From the NCBI GenBank assembly GCA_963715285.1, contig CAVQRU010000038.1, forward strand, positions 62,001 to 126,000: a DNA stretch of 64,000 nt. Reading direction: 5' to 3'. Of the stretch, positions 8,540 through 16,738 are shown in pieces. Numbering within the stretch: the stretch's first letter is position 1; each line of letters opens with the position of its first letter. The notes under the pieces are model-generated. The model ran no database searches, was not told where the DNA came from, and was given only the letters and a program-made list of their open reading frames with translations. Both the position numbers and the translations under genes were made by a program. Origin of the DNA: Sva-07 sp963715285. Its GTDB lineage: Bacteria > Actinomycetota > Acidimicrobiia > Acidimicrobiales > Ilumatobacteraceae.

Positions 8540-8551
8540 ATCATATATGAT
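8540..8551. promoter_or_regulatory. Perfect palindrome, likely GntR operator
   Basis: ATCATATATGAT is a perfect 12-bp palindrome in an AT-rich island of the 61-base gap between the GntR start (8503) and the FAH-family start (8565). FCD-GntR operators are commonly short AT-rich dyads of this kind, so control of both directions is likely. Confidence 0.65.
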
Positions 8552-8564
8552 CCATGATGTCGCG

Positions 8565-9431
8565 ATGGGATTCCGCCTCGCCAACATCGCCGGTCGAGCA
8601 GCGCTCGTCGTCGGCGATCACTACACCGACCTCGCCACCCACTCGTCGGGTGCGCTCGGGCCCGATCCGATGGAGGCGCTCGCACGGCCCGATCTGCTCG
8701 CCGAACTCTCGGCGGGTCTCGACGACTCCTCGGTGACCGGGTTGCTCGCCGACGTCGTGCTCGGACCGCCCGTTCCGCGACCGCAGAAGTCGTTCGCCGT
8801 CGGGCTCAACTACCGGGCCCACGCCGCCGAAGGCGGGATGGAGGTGCCGAAGAACCCGCTCGTGTTCACGAAGTTCCCGTCGTGCATCGTCGGGCCCACC
8901 GCCGACGTCGAACTCCGCAGCGACGGGTGCGACTACGAGGGCGAACTCCTCGTGGTGATCGGCAAGGGCGGTAAGGACATCAGCGTCGCCGATGCGTGGG
9001 ACCACGTCGTCGGCCTCACCGTCAGCCAGGACATCTCCGACCGACCGGTGCAATTCGCCGCGAAGCCGCCGCACTTCGATCTCGCCAAGTCGTTCGACAC
9101 CTTCGGCCCGATCGGCCCGGTGCTGGTGTCGGTCGACGACGTCGCCGACCGCGACAACCTGCACATCGTCTGTGCCGTCAACGGCGAGGTGCGCCAGGAC
9201 GACACCACCGCCAACCTGATCTTCGACGTCCCGACGCTCATCAGCTATCTCTCGCACATCACGACGCTCGTCACCGGCGACGTGATCTTCACCGGTACGC
9301 CCGAAGGCATCGGCGCCGCGCAGGGCAAGTTTCTCGCTGACGGTGACGTGATCACCACGACGATCGACGGCATCGGCACGATGACCAACCGCTGCGTCCG
9401 CGTGAGCGACTACGCCAAGGTCGGTGCGTGA
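8565..9431 (+). CDS. Fumarylacetoacetate hydrolase family protein
   Basis: A 288-residue enzyme of the FAH/MhpD/acylpyruvase superfamily. The catalytic part begins at FAVGLNYRAHAAEGG. The metal-binding acidic motif is in CDYEGELLVVIGKGGKD, followed by GLTVSQDISDRPVQ and FTGTPEGIG near the C-terminus. Members cleave or hydrate 2-oxo acids arising from meta-cleavage. I chose ATG 8565; an in-frame ATG at 8547 would start inside the operator palindrome region. It is the first gene of a five-gene operon with tight overlaps, and acting after the ring-opening dioxygenase is the natural role. Confidence 0.87.
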   Translation: MGFRLANIAGRAALVVGDHYTDLATHSSGALGPDPMEALARPDLLAELSAGLDDSSVTGLLADVVLGPPVPRPQKSFAVGLNYRAHAAEGGMEVPKNPLVFTKFPSCIVGPTADVELRSDGCDYEGELLVVIGKGGKDISVADAWDHVVGLTVSQDISDRPVQFAAKPPHFDLAKSFDTFGPIGPVLVSVDDVADRDNLHIVCAVNGEVRQDDTTANLIFDVPTLISYLSHITTLVTGDVIFTGTPEGIGAAQGKFLADGDVITTTIDGIGTMTNRCVRVSDYAKVGA

Positions 9432-10387
9432 TGGCGCTCAACGGGCTGCTCGACGTGGAACTCAGCGTGCCGGACCCTGCCGCGCTGGCCGCGTTCTGGG
9501 AGCGCCGAGGTCTCCGCCGCAGCGGCGACGGCGTACTCGGCACCGCCGACCGTGACGTGCAGCTGCGCGTCGCCGAGGGCACGCATCGCCACCTCTCCGA
9601 GTTGCACCTGAGTTGTGAGACCGAGCAGGACCTCGCCGACATCGCCGCCCGCATCGGTGCCATGGGCGTCGAGTCGACCATCGACGGCACGACCCTGCGC
9701 TGCATCGACCCCGTGTTCAAGCACCGGGTCGTGATCGACGTCGGTGCACCACACCCGCTGTCGCCGGCACAGGAACGCGCCTACAACGGCCCGGGCGAGC
9801 ACGTCCGGGCGAACGTCCGCGCCGAGGCCGTCGTCGAAGCCGAACCACGTCCGCCACGGCGTCTCGGTCACGTCGTGCTCGGCACACCGCACCTCGGCGA
9901 GGCGACCGCGTTCTTCTTCGACGGACTCGGCTTCAAGGTGTCCGACCAGATCCTCAACGGTGTCGCCACCTTCGGTCGCATCGAATCGGACCACCACAAC
10001 CTGCTGCTGCAGCCGGCATCCACCAGCTACCTCAACCACTACGCCTTCGAGGTCGACGACATCGATGCCGTCGGTGCTGCCGGAACCGCGGTGGTCGCAG
10101 AACGCGCCGAGTCGCACGTTGTCGGCCTGGGCCGGCACAACCTCGGTTCGAACATCTTCTGGTACCTCACCGACCCGGCCGGCACGTACTTCGAGTTCTT
10201 CTCCGACATGGACCAGATCGTCGACGACGGGGCCTGGGAGCGCGAGCACCTGCGGCGCGACTGGGAGGGATCCGACGGCCCGGCGGGGTTCTCGGTGTGG
10301 GGGCCGAAGGAACCACCTCCCGAGTTCTTCAACCCCCTCGACCTCGACGTCATCGGCGCCGCCCGCGAAGCCCTGGGCTGGGACTGA
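9431..10387 (+). CDS. Two-domain extradiol-type dioxygenase (VOC superfamily), paralogue
   Basis: A 318-residue protein with two VOC modules. Plausible Fe(II) ligands in the C-terminal module are H in LGHVVLGT, H in YLNHYAFEVDD and E in GTYFEFFSD. It parallels the protein at 5749 through most of its length. The ATG overlaps the preceding stop (TGATG); a GTG one codon earlier is possible. Lying between FAH-family and SDR genes, it is predicted to perform meta ring cleavage of the catechol made by the hydroxylase encoded at 11171. Confidence 0.86.
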   Translation: MALNGLLDVELSVPDPAALAAFWERRGLRRSGDGVLGTADRDVQLRVAEGTHRHLSELHLSCETEQDLADIAARIGAMGVESTIDGTTLRCIDPVFKHRVVIDVGAPHPLSPAQERAYNGPGEHVRANVRAEAVVEAEPRPPRRLGHVVLGTPHLGEATAFFFDGLGFKVSDQILNGVATFGRIESDHHNLLLQPASTSYLNHYAFEVDDIDAVGAAGTAVVAERAESHVVGLGRHNLGSNIFWYLTDPAGTYFEFFSDMDQIVDDGAWEREHLRRDWEGSDGPAGFSVWGPKEPPPEFFNPLDLDVIGAAREALGWD

Positions 10388-10391
10388 CCGG

Positions 10392-11171
10392 ATGGACCTC
10401 GGGATCGGTGGTCGCCGCGCCATCCTGCTGGCTTCCAGTCGTGGCCTCGGCCGGGCCTGTGCCGAGAGCATCGCCCGCGAGGGTGTCGACGTGGTCGTCA
10501 ACGGACGGACCGCCGACGACGTGGCATCAGCGGTCGAGGAGCTGCGTGATCGGTACGACGTGCGGGTGAGCGGCGTGGTCGGTGACTCCTCGACCGCCGA
10601 GGTCCACGATGCGCTCCTGGCCGAGTGTCCCGATCCGGACATCGTGCTGCTCAACGGCGAGGGTCCCTCACCGATGCCGTTCGGTCGGATCGACGAGGCC
10701 GCGATGGAGGCATCGCTGCGGCAGTCGCTGATCGGCCCGCTCCTGTTCGTGCAGCGGGTGCTGCCCGGGATGTGCGAGCGCGGGTTCGGGCGGATCGTCG
10801 CGATCAGCTCCGCAATGGTGAAGTCGCCGAACCCGATGATGAGCCTGTCGCACGGGCCTCGCCTCGGTCTCACGGGCGTGCTCAAAGGGCTGTCGAAGGA
10901 CGTCGTGGCACACAACGTGACGATCAACCAGCTGTTGCCCGAGCGGTTCGACACCGCCCGCCAACAGCAGATGGCCAACCTGGTCATGCAGGTGAAGGGC
11001 ATCACCTACGACGAGGCGCGCGCCGAACAGGTGGCGTCGATCAAGGCGGGCCGCCTCGGCCGACCAGAGGAGTTCGGTGATGCCTTCGCCTTCCTGTGCG
11101 CCGCGCAGAGCGGGTACCTGAGCGGACAGAACCTCCAGCTCGACGGCGGCAGCTACGAGGGGGTGTTCTGA
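10392..11171 (+). CDS. SDR-family protein with atypical active site
   Basis: A 259-residue Rossmann protein of the short-chain dehydrogenase/reductase superfamily. The cofactor motif is ASSRGLGR rather than TGxxxGxG. After the serine of AISSAMV the expected YxxxK is replaced by SHGPR, so the catalytic tyrosine and lysine are both absent. This matches a known atypical FabG-like subgroup that lacks perfect cofactor and tetrad motifs. The C-terminal LSGQNLQLDGG is ordinary. It sits 4 bases after the dioxygenase gene and its stop overlaps the hydroxylase ATG. Function could be a non-redox step or an altered mechanism; NAD(P) chemistry should not be assumed. Confidence 0.82.
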   Translation: MDLGIGGRRAILLASSRGLGRACAESIAREGVDVVVNGRTADDVASAVEELRDRYDVRVSGVVGDSSTAEVHDALLAECPDPDIVLLNGEGPSPMPFGRIDEAAMEASLRQSLIGPLLFVQRVLPGMCERGFGRIVAISSAMVKSPNPMMSLSHGPRLGLTGVLKGLSKDVVAHNVTINQLLPERFDTARQQQMANLVMQVKGITYDEARAEQVASIKAGRLGRPEEFGDAFAFLCAAQSGYLSGQNLQLDGGSYEGVF

Positions 11172-12805
11172 TGCCCGTGGAGCATGTCGGCGAACGCGTC
11201 GACGTCGTGATCGTCGGTGCCGGTCCGACCGGGCTGACCGCCGCCCACCTCTGCGCCCGTCTCGGGTTGTCCGCGATCGTCGTCGAACGACGTGCGGGCC
11301 CGCAGCGGTCCCCGGCCGCTCACGTGGTCAACGCCCGGACGTTCGAGATCTGGCGTCAGGCGGGCGTCGACATGGGGCCGGTGTTCGACCGCTGCCTCTC
11401 ACCGCAGGAGGCGGGCGAGGTCCACTGGGTGACCAAGCTCGGCGGCGAGGTCGTCGGGTCGCTGCCGTTCGAACGGCAGGGCGACGAGATGCTCGACGTC
11501 ACGCCGACGCCGATCCGCAACCTCAGCCAGCATCGGCTCGAACCATTGCTGCTGTCTCCGGATCTCGACGTCCGGTACTGCCACGTCTGGTCGTCGCTGA
11601 TCGCTCGGGTGGACGGGGTGACCGTCGAGGTCGAGGGCCCGCACGGCCCGTACCTCATCGACGCGGGCTACCTGCTCGCCGCCGACGGCGCGGGCAGTTC
11701 CGTGCGTCGGTCGCTCGGCATCGAGCTGACCGGACCGCGGAACATCCAGTCGTTCGTGATGGTGCATCTCGGTGCGGATTTCCGATCGCTCGTCGGTGAC
11801 GCGAACGGCGTGCTGTACTTCCTCGTCGACCCTGCGGACGGCGGGACGTTCGTCAACCACGGCGCCGACCGCGAGTGGGTGTTCATGCACGGCTGGGATC
11901 CCGAGGTGGAAGCGATGGAGGCGTTCACCGAGGAGCGCTGCCGCAGCCTCGTGAGGGCGGCGCTGGCCGACCCCACCACCGAGTTCGACGTGCTCGGGAT
12001 CTCGAACTGGCACATGAGCGCACAGATCGCCGACACCTACCGCAGCGGACGGAGCTTCCTCGTGGGAGATGCGGCCCATCGGTTCCCGCCGACCGGCGGG
12101 CTCGGGCTGAACACCGGTGTCGCGGATGTGCACAACCTCGTGTGGAAGATTGCCGCCGTCGAGGCCGGCTGGGCAGATCCGTCGATCCTCGACAGCTACG
12201 AGGCCGAACGTCGACCCGTCGCGCAGTTCAACTGCGACCAGTCGCTCGCCAATGCGTTCAAGCTGATCGAGGTGCCGATCGCCTTCGGCTTCCTCGACGA
12301 TCCCGACGACTCCGCCAGGGTGCTCGCCGAGGTCCTGACCGATCCGGCCCGACGGGCCCTCGTCGAGGACGCGATCGCCGAGCAGGCGATCCACTTCGAC
12401 CTGCTGGGGCTCCAACTCGGCCACGTCTACGACGGACCCCTCGTCGTCGACGACGGCACCGAGGCCGACCTGCTCGACGAACCGGCGCGTGACTATGTTC
12501 CCTCGACGCGCCCCGGGGGCCGGCTCCCGCACGGATGGCTCGACGACGGCACCTCGACGCTCGACCTCGTCGACGTCGCATTCCCCACCGTGCTGCTTCG
12601 CGAGGGGACCGAACCTCCGGCGTTGCCGGCATCGGCGGTGGTGCGAATCGTCGACGGCGAGGTCTGGGACAACACGTTCGGCATCGACGCGGACCTCTGC
12701 CTCCTCGTGCGACCCGATCAGCACGTCGCTGCACGGTGTGCGGTCGTGGACGCCGTCGACACCCTCGGACGTCTCTTCCCGGCGATCGCCGAGGTGGTGT
12801 CGTGA
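11171..12805 (+). CDS. FAD-dependent aromatic hydroxylase, second copy
   Basis: A 544-residue class A flavin monooxygenase. The dinucleotide motif is VIVGAGPTGLTAA near residue 13, then VVERRAGP; the YLLAADGAGSSVRR block and GDAAHRFPPTGGLGLNTG are present. A C-terminal thioredoxin-like lobe, usual in phenol and polyketide hydroxylases, accounts for the greater length than the 3589 gene. The ATG overlaps the SDR stop. Within this operon it would supply the dihydroxy substrate for ring cleavage. The two hydroxylases of the island are clearly of different subgroups, so they probably act on different substrates. Confidence 0.87.
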   Translation: MPVEHVGERVDVVIVGAGPTGLTAAHLCARLGLSAIVVERRAGPQRSPAAHVVNARTFEIWRQAGVDMGPVFDRCLSPQEAGEVHWVTKLGGEVVGSLPFERQGDEMLDVTPTPIRNLSQHRLEPLLLSPDLDVRYCHVWSSLIARVDGVTVEVEGPHGPYLIDAGYLLAADGAGSSVRRSLGIELTGPRNIQSFVMVHLGADFRSLVGDANGVLYFLVDPADGGTFVNHGADREWVFMHGWDPEVEAMEAFTEERCRSLVRAALADPTTEFDVLGISNWHMSAQIADTYRSGRSFLVGDAAHRFPPTGGLGLNTGVADVHNLVWKIAAVEAGWADPSILDSYEAERRPVAQFNCDQSLANAFKLIEVPIAFGFLDDPDDSARVLAEVLTDPARRALVEDAIAEQAIHFDLLGLQLGHVYDGPLVVDDGTEADLLDEPARDYVPSTRPGGRLPHGWLDDGTSTLDLVDVAFPTVLLREGTEPPALPASAVVRIVDGEVWDNTFGIDADLCLLVRPDQHVAARCAVVDAVDTLGRLFPAIAEVVS

Positions 12806-14400
12806 GCGACGAGACCATCGCCGCGACCGGCGATTCGGCGGCAGCGATCCGACGACCCAACGTGCTGTTCGTGATCTGCGACCAACTGCGCGCCGACCAC
12901 CTCGGATTCGCCGGCAACCCCGTCGTGCGGACGCCGCACATCGACTCGATCGCGGACGGCGGCACGGTGTTCGACCGGGCCTACGTGAACAACCCGGTGT
13001 GCATGCCGAACCGCTCGACGATCATGACCGGCCGGATGCCCTCGGCGCACGGCGTCGTCTTCAACGACCGGTCGCTCGAACCGAACGTCAACACGTTCGT
13101 CGCCCGGCTGCGCGACGCCGGGTGGCGCACCGCCCTGTTCGGCAAGTCGCACCTCCAGCACGGTGAGAGCCGCGGTGCGGTGGCCGACTTCGGCAAGGCG
13201 CCCGGGGTGTTCTCACCGTTCGAGGAACACTGGGACTCGCTCGAACACCAGGAGCGATACGAGAACGGTGGAGTGGTCGCGCCGGACGACTTCTACGGCT
13301 TCGGCCACATCGAGTTGACCGTCGGCCACGGATCGATGACCGGCGCGCACCACTACCAATGGGCACGGGCGAAGGGCGTCGATCACGATCTCCTCCGCTG
13401 CGGGCTCGACCCGGACGCCGACATCCCCGGACGCCGCAACGAGTGGTGGCAGATCCATCCTGCGCCGTACCCCGAGGATGCCTACTCGACCGCGTTCGTC
13501 ACCGAGCGGACGATCGACTTCATCGAGACCGCCGAGGCCGACGGCGAGCCGTGGATGGCCTGGTGCTCGTACCCCGACCCGCACCATCCGCTGTCGCCGC
13601 CCGAGCCGTGGTTCAGTCGTCACGACCCCGACGACATCGACCTGCCGGCCACGTTCGCCGACCCGGGCGACGACTGGGCCCCACATCTCGGGGTGTTGCG
13701 CAGCCTCGATCCGAGCCTGCGCGGCCACGGTCAGTACGTGATCCCGTTCGGGCCGACGCCCGAACAGGCCCGGGCGTGCATCGCCGTCACCTACGGCATG
13801 ATCGAGGCGATCGACGCTGGCGTCGGCCGAATCCTCGCGACGCTCGACCGGCTGGGTGCCACCGACGACACGATCATCGTGTTCACCAGCGACCACGGCG
13901 ACATGATGGGCGACCATGGGTTGATGCTCAAGGGGGTGATGCACTTCCAGGGCTGCTTGCGGGTTCCGATGGTCGTCAACGCTCCCGGGCGCGACGGGGC
14001 TCGAACCTCGTCGCTCGCCGCGAGCATGGACCTGCCGCACACGATCCTCGACCTGTGCGGTGTCGCCGAGTTCCAGGGGATGCAGGGTGTGAGTCTCGTC
14101 CCGTTGCTCGACGATCCATCGGTGGCGCCGCGCGACGACGTGCTCGTGGAGGACGACTTCCCGGCGTCGGCCCTCGGTGGCCTGCTCCCGCTGAAGACGC
14201 GAACGGTCGTGACCGACACGCATCGCTACACACGCGACAGCAACGGCTTCGAGATGCTCTACGACCTGCGTCATGATCCTGACGAGCTGGTCAACCTCGC
14301 TGCACGCGATCGAGCTGCTCGCGGTTCGATGGTCGACACGATGGTCGATGCCCTCCTGCGGGCCGACGACCTCACGCGTACCGAACCCGTCACGCCCTGA
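12802..14400 (+). CDS. Sulfatase family hydrolase (type I, Cys-type)
   Basis: A 532-residue alkaline-phosphatase-superfamily enzyme. The N-terminal metal motif is VICDQLRADH. The formylglycine motif is CMPNRSTIMTGR, Cys-type but with Asn where most arylsulfatases have Ser (CxPSR). The second metal motif TSDHGDMMGDHG follows near residue 360. There is no signal peptide, so it is probably cytoplasmic. The GTG start overlaps the hydroxylase stop (GTGA), and it is the last gene of the FAH-dioxygenase-SDR-hydroxylase operon. It could release a phenol from a sulfate ester, or be a phosphonate or choline-sulfate type hydrolase; the substrate is open. Confidence 0.87.
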   Translation: MSDETIAATGDSAAAIRRPNVLFVICDQLRADHLGFAGNPVVRTPHIDSIADGGTVFDRAYVNNPVCMPNRSTIMTGRMPSAHGVVFNDRSLEPNVNTFVARLRDAGWRTALFGKSHLQHGESRGAVADFGKAPGVFSPFEEHWDSLEHQERYENGGVVAPDDFYGFGHIELTVGHGSMTGAHHYQWARAKGVDHDLLRCGLDPDADIPGRRNEWWQIHPAPYPEDAYSTAFVTERTIDFIETAEADGEPWMAWCSYPDPHHPLSPPEPWFSRHDPDDIDLPATFADPGDDWAPHLGVLRSLDPSLRGHGQYVIPFGPTPEQARACIAVTYGMIEAIDAGVGRILATLDRLGATDDTIIVFTSDHGDMMGDHGLMLKGVMHFQGCLRVPMVVNAPGRDGARTSSLAASMDLPHTILDLCGVAEFQGMQGVSLVPLLDDPSVAPRDDVLVEDDFPASALGGLLPLKTRTVVTDTHRYTRDSNGFEMLYDLRHDPDELVNLAARDRAARGSMVDTMVDALLRADDLTRTEPVTP

Positions 14401-14410
14401 CCGTTTCGGT

Positions 14411-14426
14411 CGGTTGGCCCCAACCG
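14411..14426. terminator. Weak hairpin after sulfatase gene
   Basis: CGGTTG-GCCC-CAACCG lies 10 bases after the sulfatase stop and could end the catabolic operon. The stem is only 6-7 bp with no T-tract, so it is tentative. The rest of the 178-base gap to 14579 holds only a family 1 repeat. Confidence 0.3.
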
Positions 14427-14538
14427 GTGGAACGACACCGGGGCGGTCCATTTCGAGGACGAGGCGCTCGAGTTCGGCCGCGAGCATCTCGCTCCGCGAG
14501 GCTGGAATCCGGGCAAGCACGCCCATTCCTGACCTGCT

Positions 14539-14562
14539 ACATCTGGGGTCTGACCCAGACGT
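14539..14562. repeat. Palindromic repeat family 1, copy B
   Basis: ACATCTGGGGTCTGACCCAGACGT, an imperfect palindrome with the GGGGTC-T-GACCC core. It lies 17 bases upstream of the carboxymuconolactone-decarboxylase-like gene. Confidence 0.7.
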
Positions 14563-14578
14563 ACCGCTTGGAGCAGTG

Positions 14579-15148
14579 ATGACCAGCAAACGACCGTCAC
14601 AACCGCGGATCGAACCGATCGATCTCGACGACGTCACCGACGAGGAGCTGCGCACCGCGCTCGGGGGAGCGCTCACGCTCGACGGGCGACCGCTCAACAT
14701 CTTCGGGGTGCTGGGCCATCACCCGAAGCTGCTGAAGCGCTTCAACCTCCTCGGTGGATTCCTGCTCAACAAAGGGCTGCTCCCCGAGCGCGAACGCGAG
14801 CTGGTGATCCTGCGCGTCGGCTGGAACGCGCAAGCCGTGTACGAGTTCGGTCAACACACGGTCATCGGAAAACGCTGCGGGCTCACGGACGAGGAGATCG
14901 CTGCGCTGACCCGGTCGCCGCACGATCACGCCTGGAGCGCGGAGGATCTGGCGTTGATCGCGCTCGCCGACGACCTCGCCGCCGACGACTGCGTCGGCAA
15001 CGGAACGTGGTTGGCGCTCGCGACGCGGTGGTCGGAGGCCGAGCTGGTCGAACTCCTGGTCCTCGCCGGCTTCTACCGTCTCGTGTCCGGCTTCCTCAAC
15101 AGCGCCGGCGTCCAGCTCGACGACGGCATCCCCGGCTTCCCCACCTGA
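14579..15148 (+). CDS. Carboxymuconolactone-decarboxylase-like family protein
   Basis: A 189-residue helical protein of the CMD/AhpD superfamily. The core LPERERELVILRVGWNAQ ... YEFGQHTVIGKRCGLTDEEI matches the CMD domain with its conserved histidine. It lacks the CxxC pair of AhpD, so peroxidase activity is unlikely and decarboxylase/hydrolase or unknown activity is preferred. It is monocistronic, with a convergent gene 23 bases downstream. The ATG at 14579 was chosen because upstream in-frame sequence runs through the intergenic repeat. Confidence 0.82.
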   Translation: MTSKRPSQPRIEPIDLDDVTDEELRTALGGALTLDGRPLNIFGVLGHHPKLLKRFNLLGGFLLNKGLLPERERELVILRVGWNAQAVYEFGQHTVIGKRCGLTDEEIAALTRSPHDHAWSAEDLALIALADDLAADDCVGNGTWLALATRWSEAELVELLVLAGFYRLVSGFLNSAGVQLDDGIPGFPT

Positions 15149-15171
15149 GGCCAACCGCCTCGAACGGCGGG

Positions 15172-15777
15172 TCAGGAGGTCATGCCGCCGAGGCCGACGA
15201 GGCCGCGAGCGAGTTCGATCTCACCCATGTGACGCAGGCCGTGCTGGTACAGCCAGCACTCGAACCCGTCGAGCACGGTGATCCCTGCCGGCCCGGCGCA
15301 GCGGGCACTGTAGGTACTGGCGATCACCGGGGGGTACGGCTTCGCGACCAGGACCCGTGTGAGGTCGGCTGGATCCATCGACGCGAGGTACGCCTCGGTC
15401 CGCTCGAACACCGCCCGCTGGTAGTCCTTGTAGGCGTCGTAGTCGCCGATGCGCTGGGCGACCATCTCGTCGACCGACTTCTCCTTGCCGTGGTCGGCGA
15501 TCGTGAGCTGCAGGCGCTCCTTCCACTCGTCGTTCCAGATCGGCGGCTCGCCGGTGATCACCATGAACGACCCGTCGTGCACGTTGACGTAGTGGAACAG
15601 CGAGAACGCGATCGGCAGGACGCCCTCGCGCTCGAAGTGGTTGACGTGCTCGAGCTCCATCGTGTCGACCGCCTGGTAGTACAGCGAGTGCATCGTGCGC
15701 ATGCGCCGGTAGAGCGAGTCGAGGATCGGGTCGGCCAGCGGCGGACCGGCGTTGAGGTCGAGGTCGATGTCGGTCAT
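15172..15777 (-). CDS. DinB/YfiT-like helical protein (putative)
   Basis: A 201-residue protein that I do not place firmly. It is helical and His-rich: VNHFEREG, LFHYVNVHDG and, near the C-terminus, GLRHMGEIELARG. This spacing resembles the metal-binding histidines of the DinB/YfiT four-helix superfamily, whose members are often thiol-dependent transferases or of unknown role. The ATG has GGAGG-type sequence upstream (reverse complement of ctcctcctg). It is followed convergently by the CMD-like gene and preceded by a 33-bp palindromic repeat. Confidence 0.65.
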   Translation of the reverse strand: MTDIDLDLNAGPPLADPILDSLYRRMRTMHSLYYQAVDTMELEHVNHFEREGVLPIAFSLFHYVNVHDGSFMVITGEPPIWNDEWKERLQLTIADHGKEKSVDEMVAQRIGDYDAYKDYQRAVFERTEAYLASMDPADLTRVLVAKPYPPVIASTYSARCAGPAGITVLDGFECWLYQHGLRHMGEIELARGLVGLGGMTS

Positions 15778-15808
15778 GGTGCTCCTCCTGTCAGGAATGA
15801 GACGCTGG

Positions 15809-15841
15809 AATGAGACGTGGGGTCAGACCCCACGTCTCATT
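15809..15841. repeat. Palindromic repeat family 1, copy C (perfect 33-bp)
   Basis: Arms AATGAGACGTGGGGTC and its exact complement flank a single A, 16+1+16 bases. A partial copy, AATGAGACGCTGG, precedes it. The right arm supplies the stop codon of the hypothetical gene ending at 15837. This is the best-conserved copy of the family. Confidence 0.85.
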
Positions 15842-16313
15842 CGAGGCGGGTGAGGCGGCAGGTGAAACCGATGTATTGCCACATGAGGTCGTCGCCGTCG
15901 AGCCAGCGTCTGACCTCGATCGGAACACCGACTGGTCGCAGGACGTGCACGCCGTCCTCGAACGTGGCGACGACGGTGATCGGTGTGACCTTGTCGAACT
16001 CGGCGACGTCGTTGACGCCGTTCGCTTCGGTGCCGTCGCAGCGCATGTCGTGGATGATCCCGCCAGCAGTGATCGTGACCCGATCGCCGCACTGCTCGAT
16101 GCGTTGCACACTGCCGAGCATCCGGTGCGCGGGGATCGGTGCGTCGTCGGCCAGGACCTCGACGACCTGCCACAGCCCGCGCATGTCGGGGGCACCGCCG
16201 ACGATCGGCTCGCTGCAGGTCGACAACACCGGATCGGGGAACGTGTCGCCCCAGCCGCCGGGAGGCGTCTTGGCCACCGGGATCGTGTCGGCGTTCACCG
16301 TGTCGGCCTTCAC
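15837..16313 (-). CDS. Hypothetical protein, coupled to VOC gene
   Basis: A 158-residue protein I do not recognise. The mature part has alternating short beta-like segments (RGLWQVVEVLADD, DRVTITAGGIIHDMRC, VTPITVVATFEDGVHVLR, DLMWQYIGFTCRL), suggesting a small beta-barrel, possibly lipocalin-like. The GTG start overlaps the stop of the VOC gene upstream (GTGA). The first residues contain a short duplication (VKADTVNADT). The last codons and stop lie within the palindromic repeat at 15809, so the 3' end may have been altered by insertion of the repeat. Confidence 0.6.
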   Translation of the reverse strand: MKADTVNADTIPVAKTPPGGWGDTFPDPVLSTCSEPIVGGAPDMRGLWQVVEVLADDAPIPAHRMLGSVQRIEQCGDRVTITAGGIIHDMRCDGTEANGVNDVAEFDKVTPITVVATFEDGVHVLRPVGVPIEVRRWLDGDDLMWQYIGFTCRLTRLE

Positions 16314-16681
16314 CGTGTCGTCGTCCGGGAAGGAGCCGGCTCGTGCAGTTCGATCATGTTGCCCGACGGGTCGAACAGGAACGATTGGCGTGCGGCGCCG
16401 ACGCCGCTCGGGTCGCGAACGTCGATGCCGAGTTCGCGCAGTTCGGCGACGGCGGCATCGAGGTCCGCCACCTGGACGGCGAAGTGCTGGCCGCAGTTTT
16501 TCGGGACGTCACCCTCGATCAGGTGGACCTGCTGGCCGCCGATGTCGAGCCATGCGCCACCGAAGGGGAGGTCGGGGCGATCCGTGCGAGCGGTCAGCCC
16601 GAGCACGCCGGTGTAGAACTCGATGCTCTCGGCCGCGTCGCGCACGTTGATCGACACGTGATGAACCCCCAGCGGCTGCAC
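16310..16681 (-). CDS. VOC/glyoxalase family protein
   Basis: A 123-residue single-domain VOC protein. It has the two beta-alpha-beta-beta-beta halves: PLGVHHVSINVRDAAESIEFY at the N-terminus and GQHFAVQVADLDAAVAELRE in the second half. It ends in SFLFDPSGNMIELHEP, the usual metal-ligand glutamate region; H in VHHVS and E in IELHE are likely ligands. The GTG at 16681 gives the expected domain start; the open frame further upstream runs into a palindromic repeat. It may be a lactoylglutathione-lyase-like isomerase, epimerase or resistance protein; the activity is not predictable. Confidence 0.8.
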   Translation of the reverse strand: MQPLGVHHVSINVRDAAESIEFYTGVLGLTARTDRPDLPFGGAWLDIGGQQVHLIEGDVPKNCGQHFAVQVADLDAAVAELRELGIDVRDPSGVGAARQSFLFDPSGNMIELHEPAPSRTTTR

Positions 16682-16698
16682 CGCCCCAGTGTGCCAGA

Positions 16699-16728
16699 TG
16701 AGACGCTGGGGTCTGACCCCGCGTCTCA
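16699..16728. repeat. Palindromic repeat family 1, copy D
   Basis: Arms TGAGACGC and GCGTCTCA surround GGGGTC-T-GACCCC with a one-base bulge. It lies between the VOC start and the end of the PEP synthase gene. Confidence 0.8.
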
Positions 16729-16738
16729 ACTGGGCGGC

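Noticed and set aside
8547..8564. Earlier start codon for the FAH-family gene
   Set aside because: It begins within the operator palindrome region, leaving no room for a ribosome-binding site.
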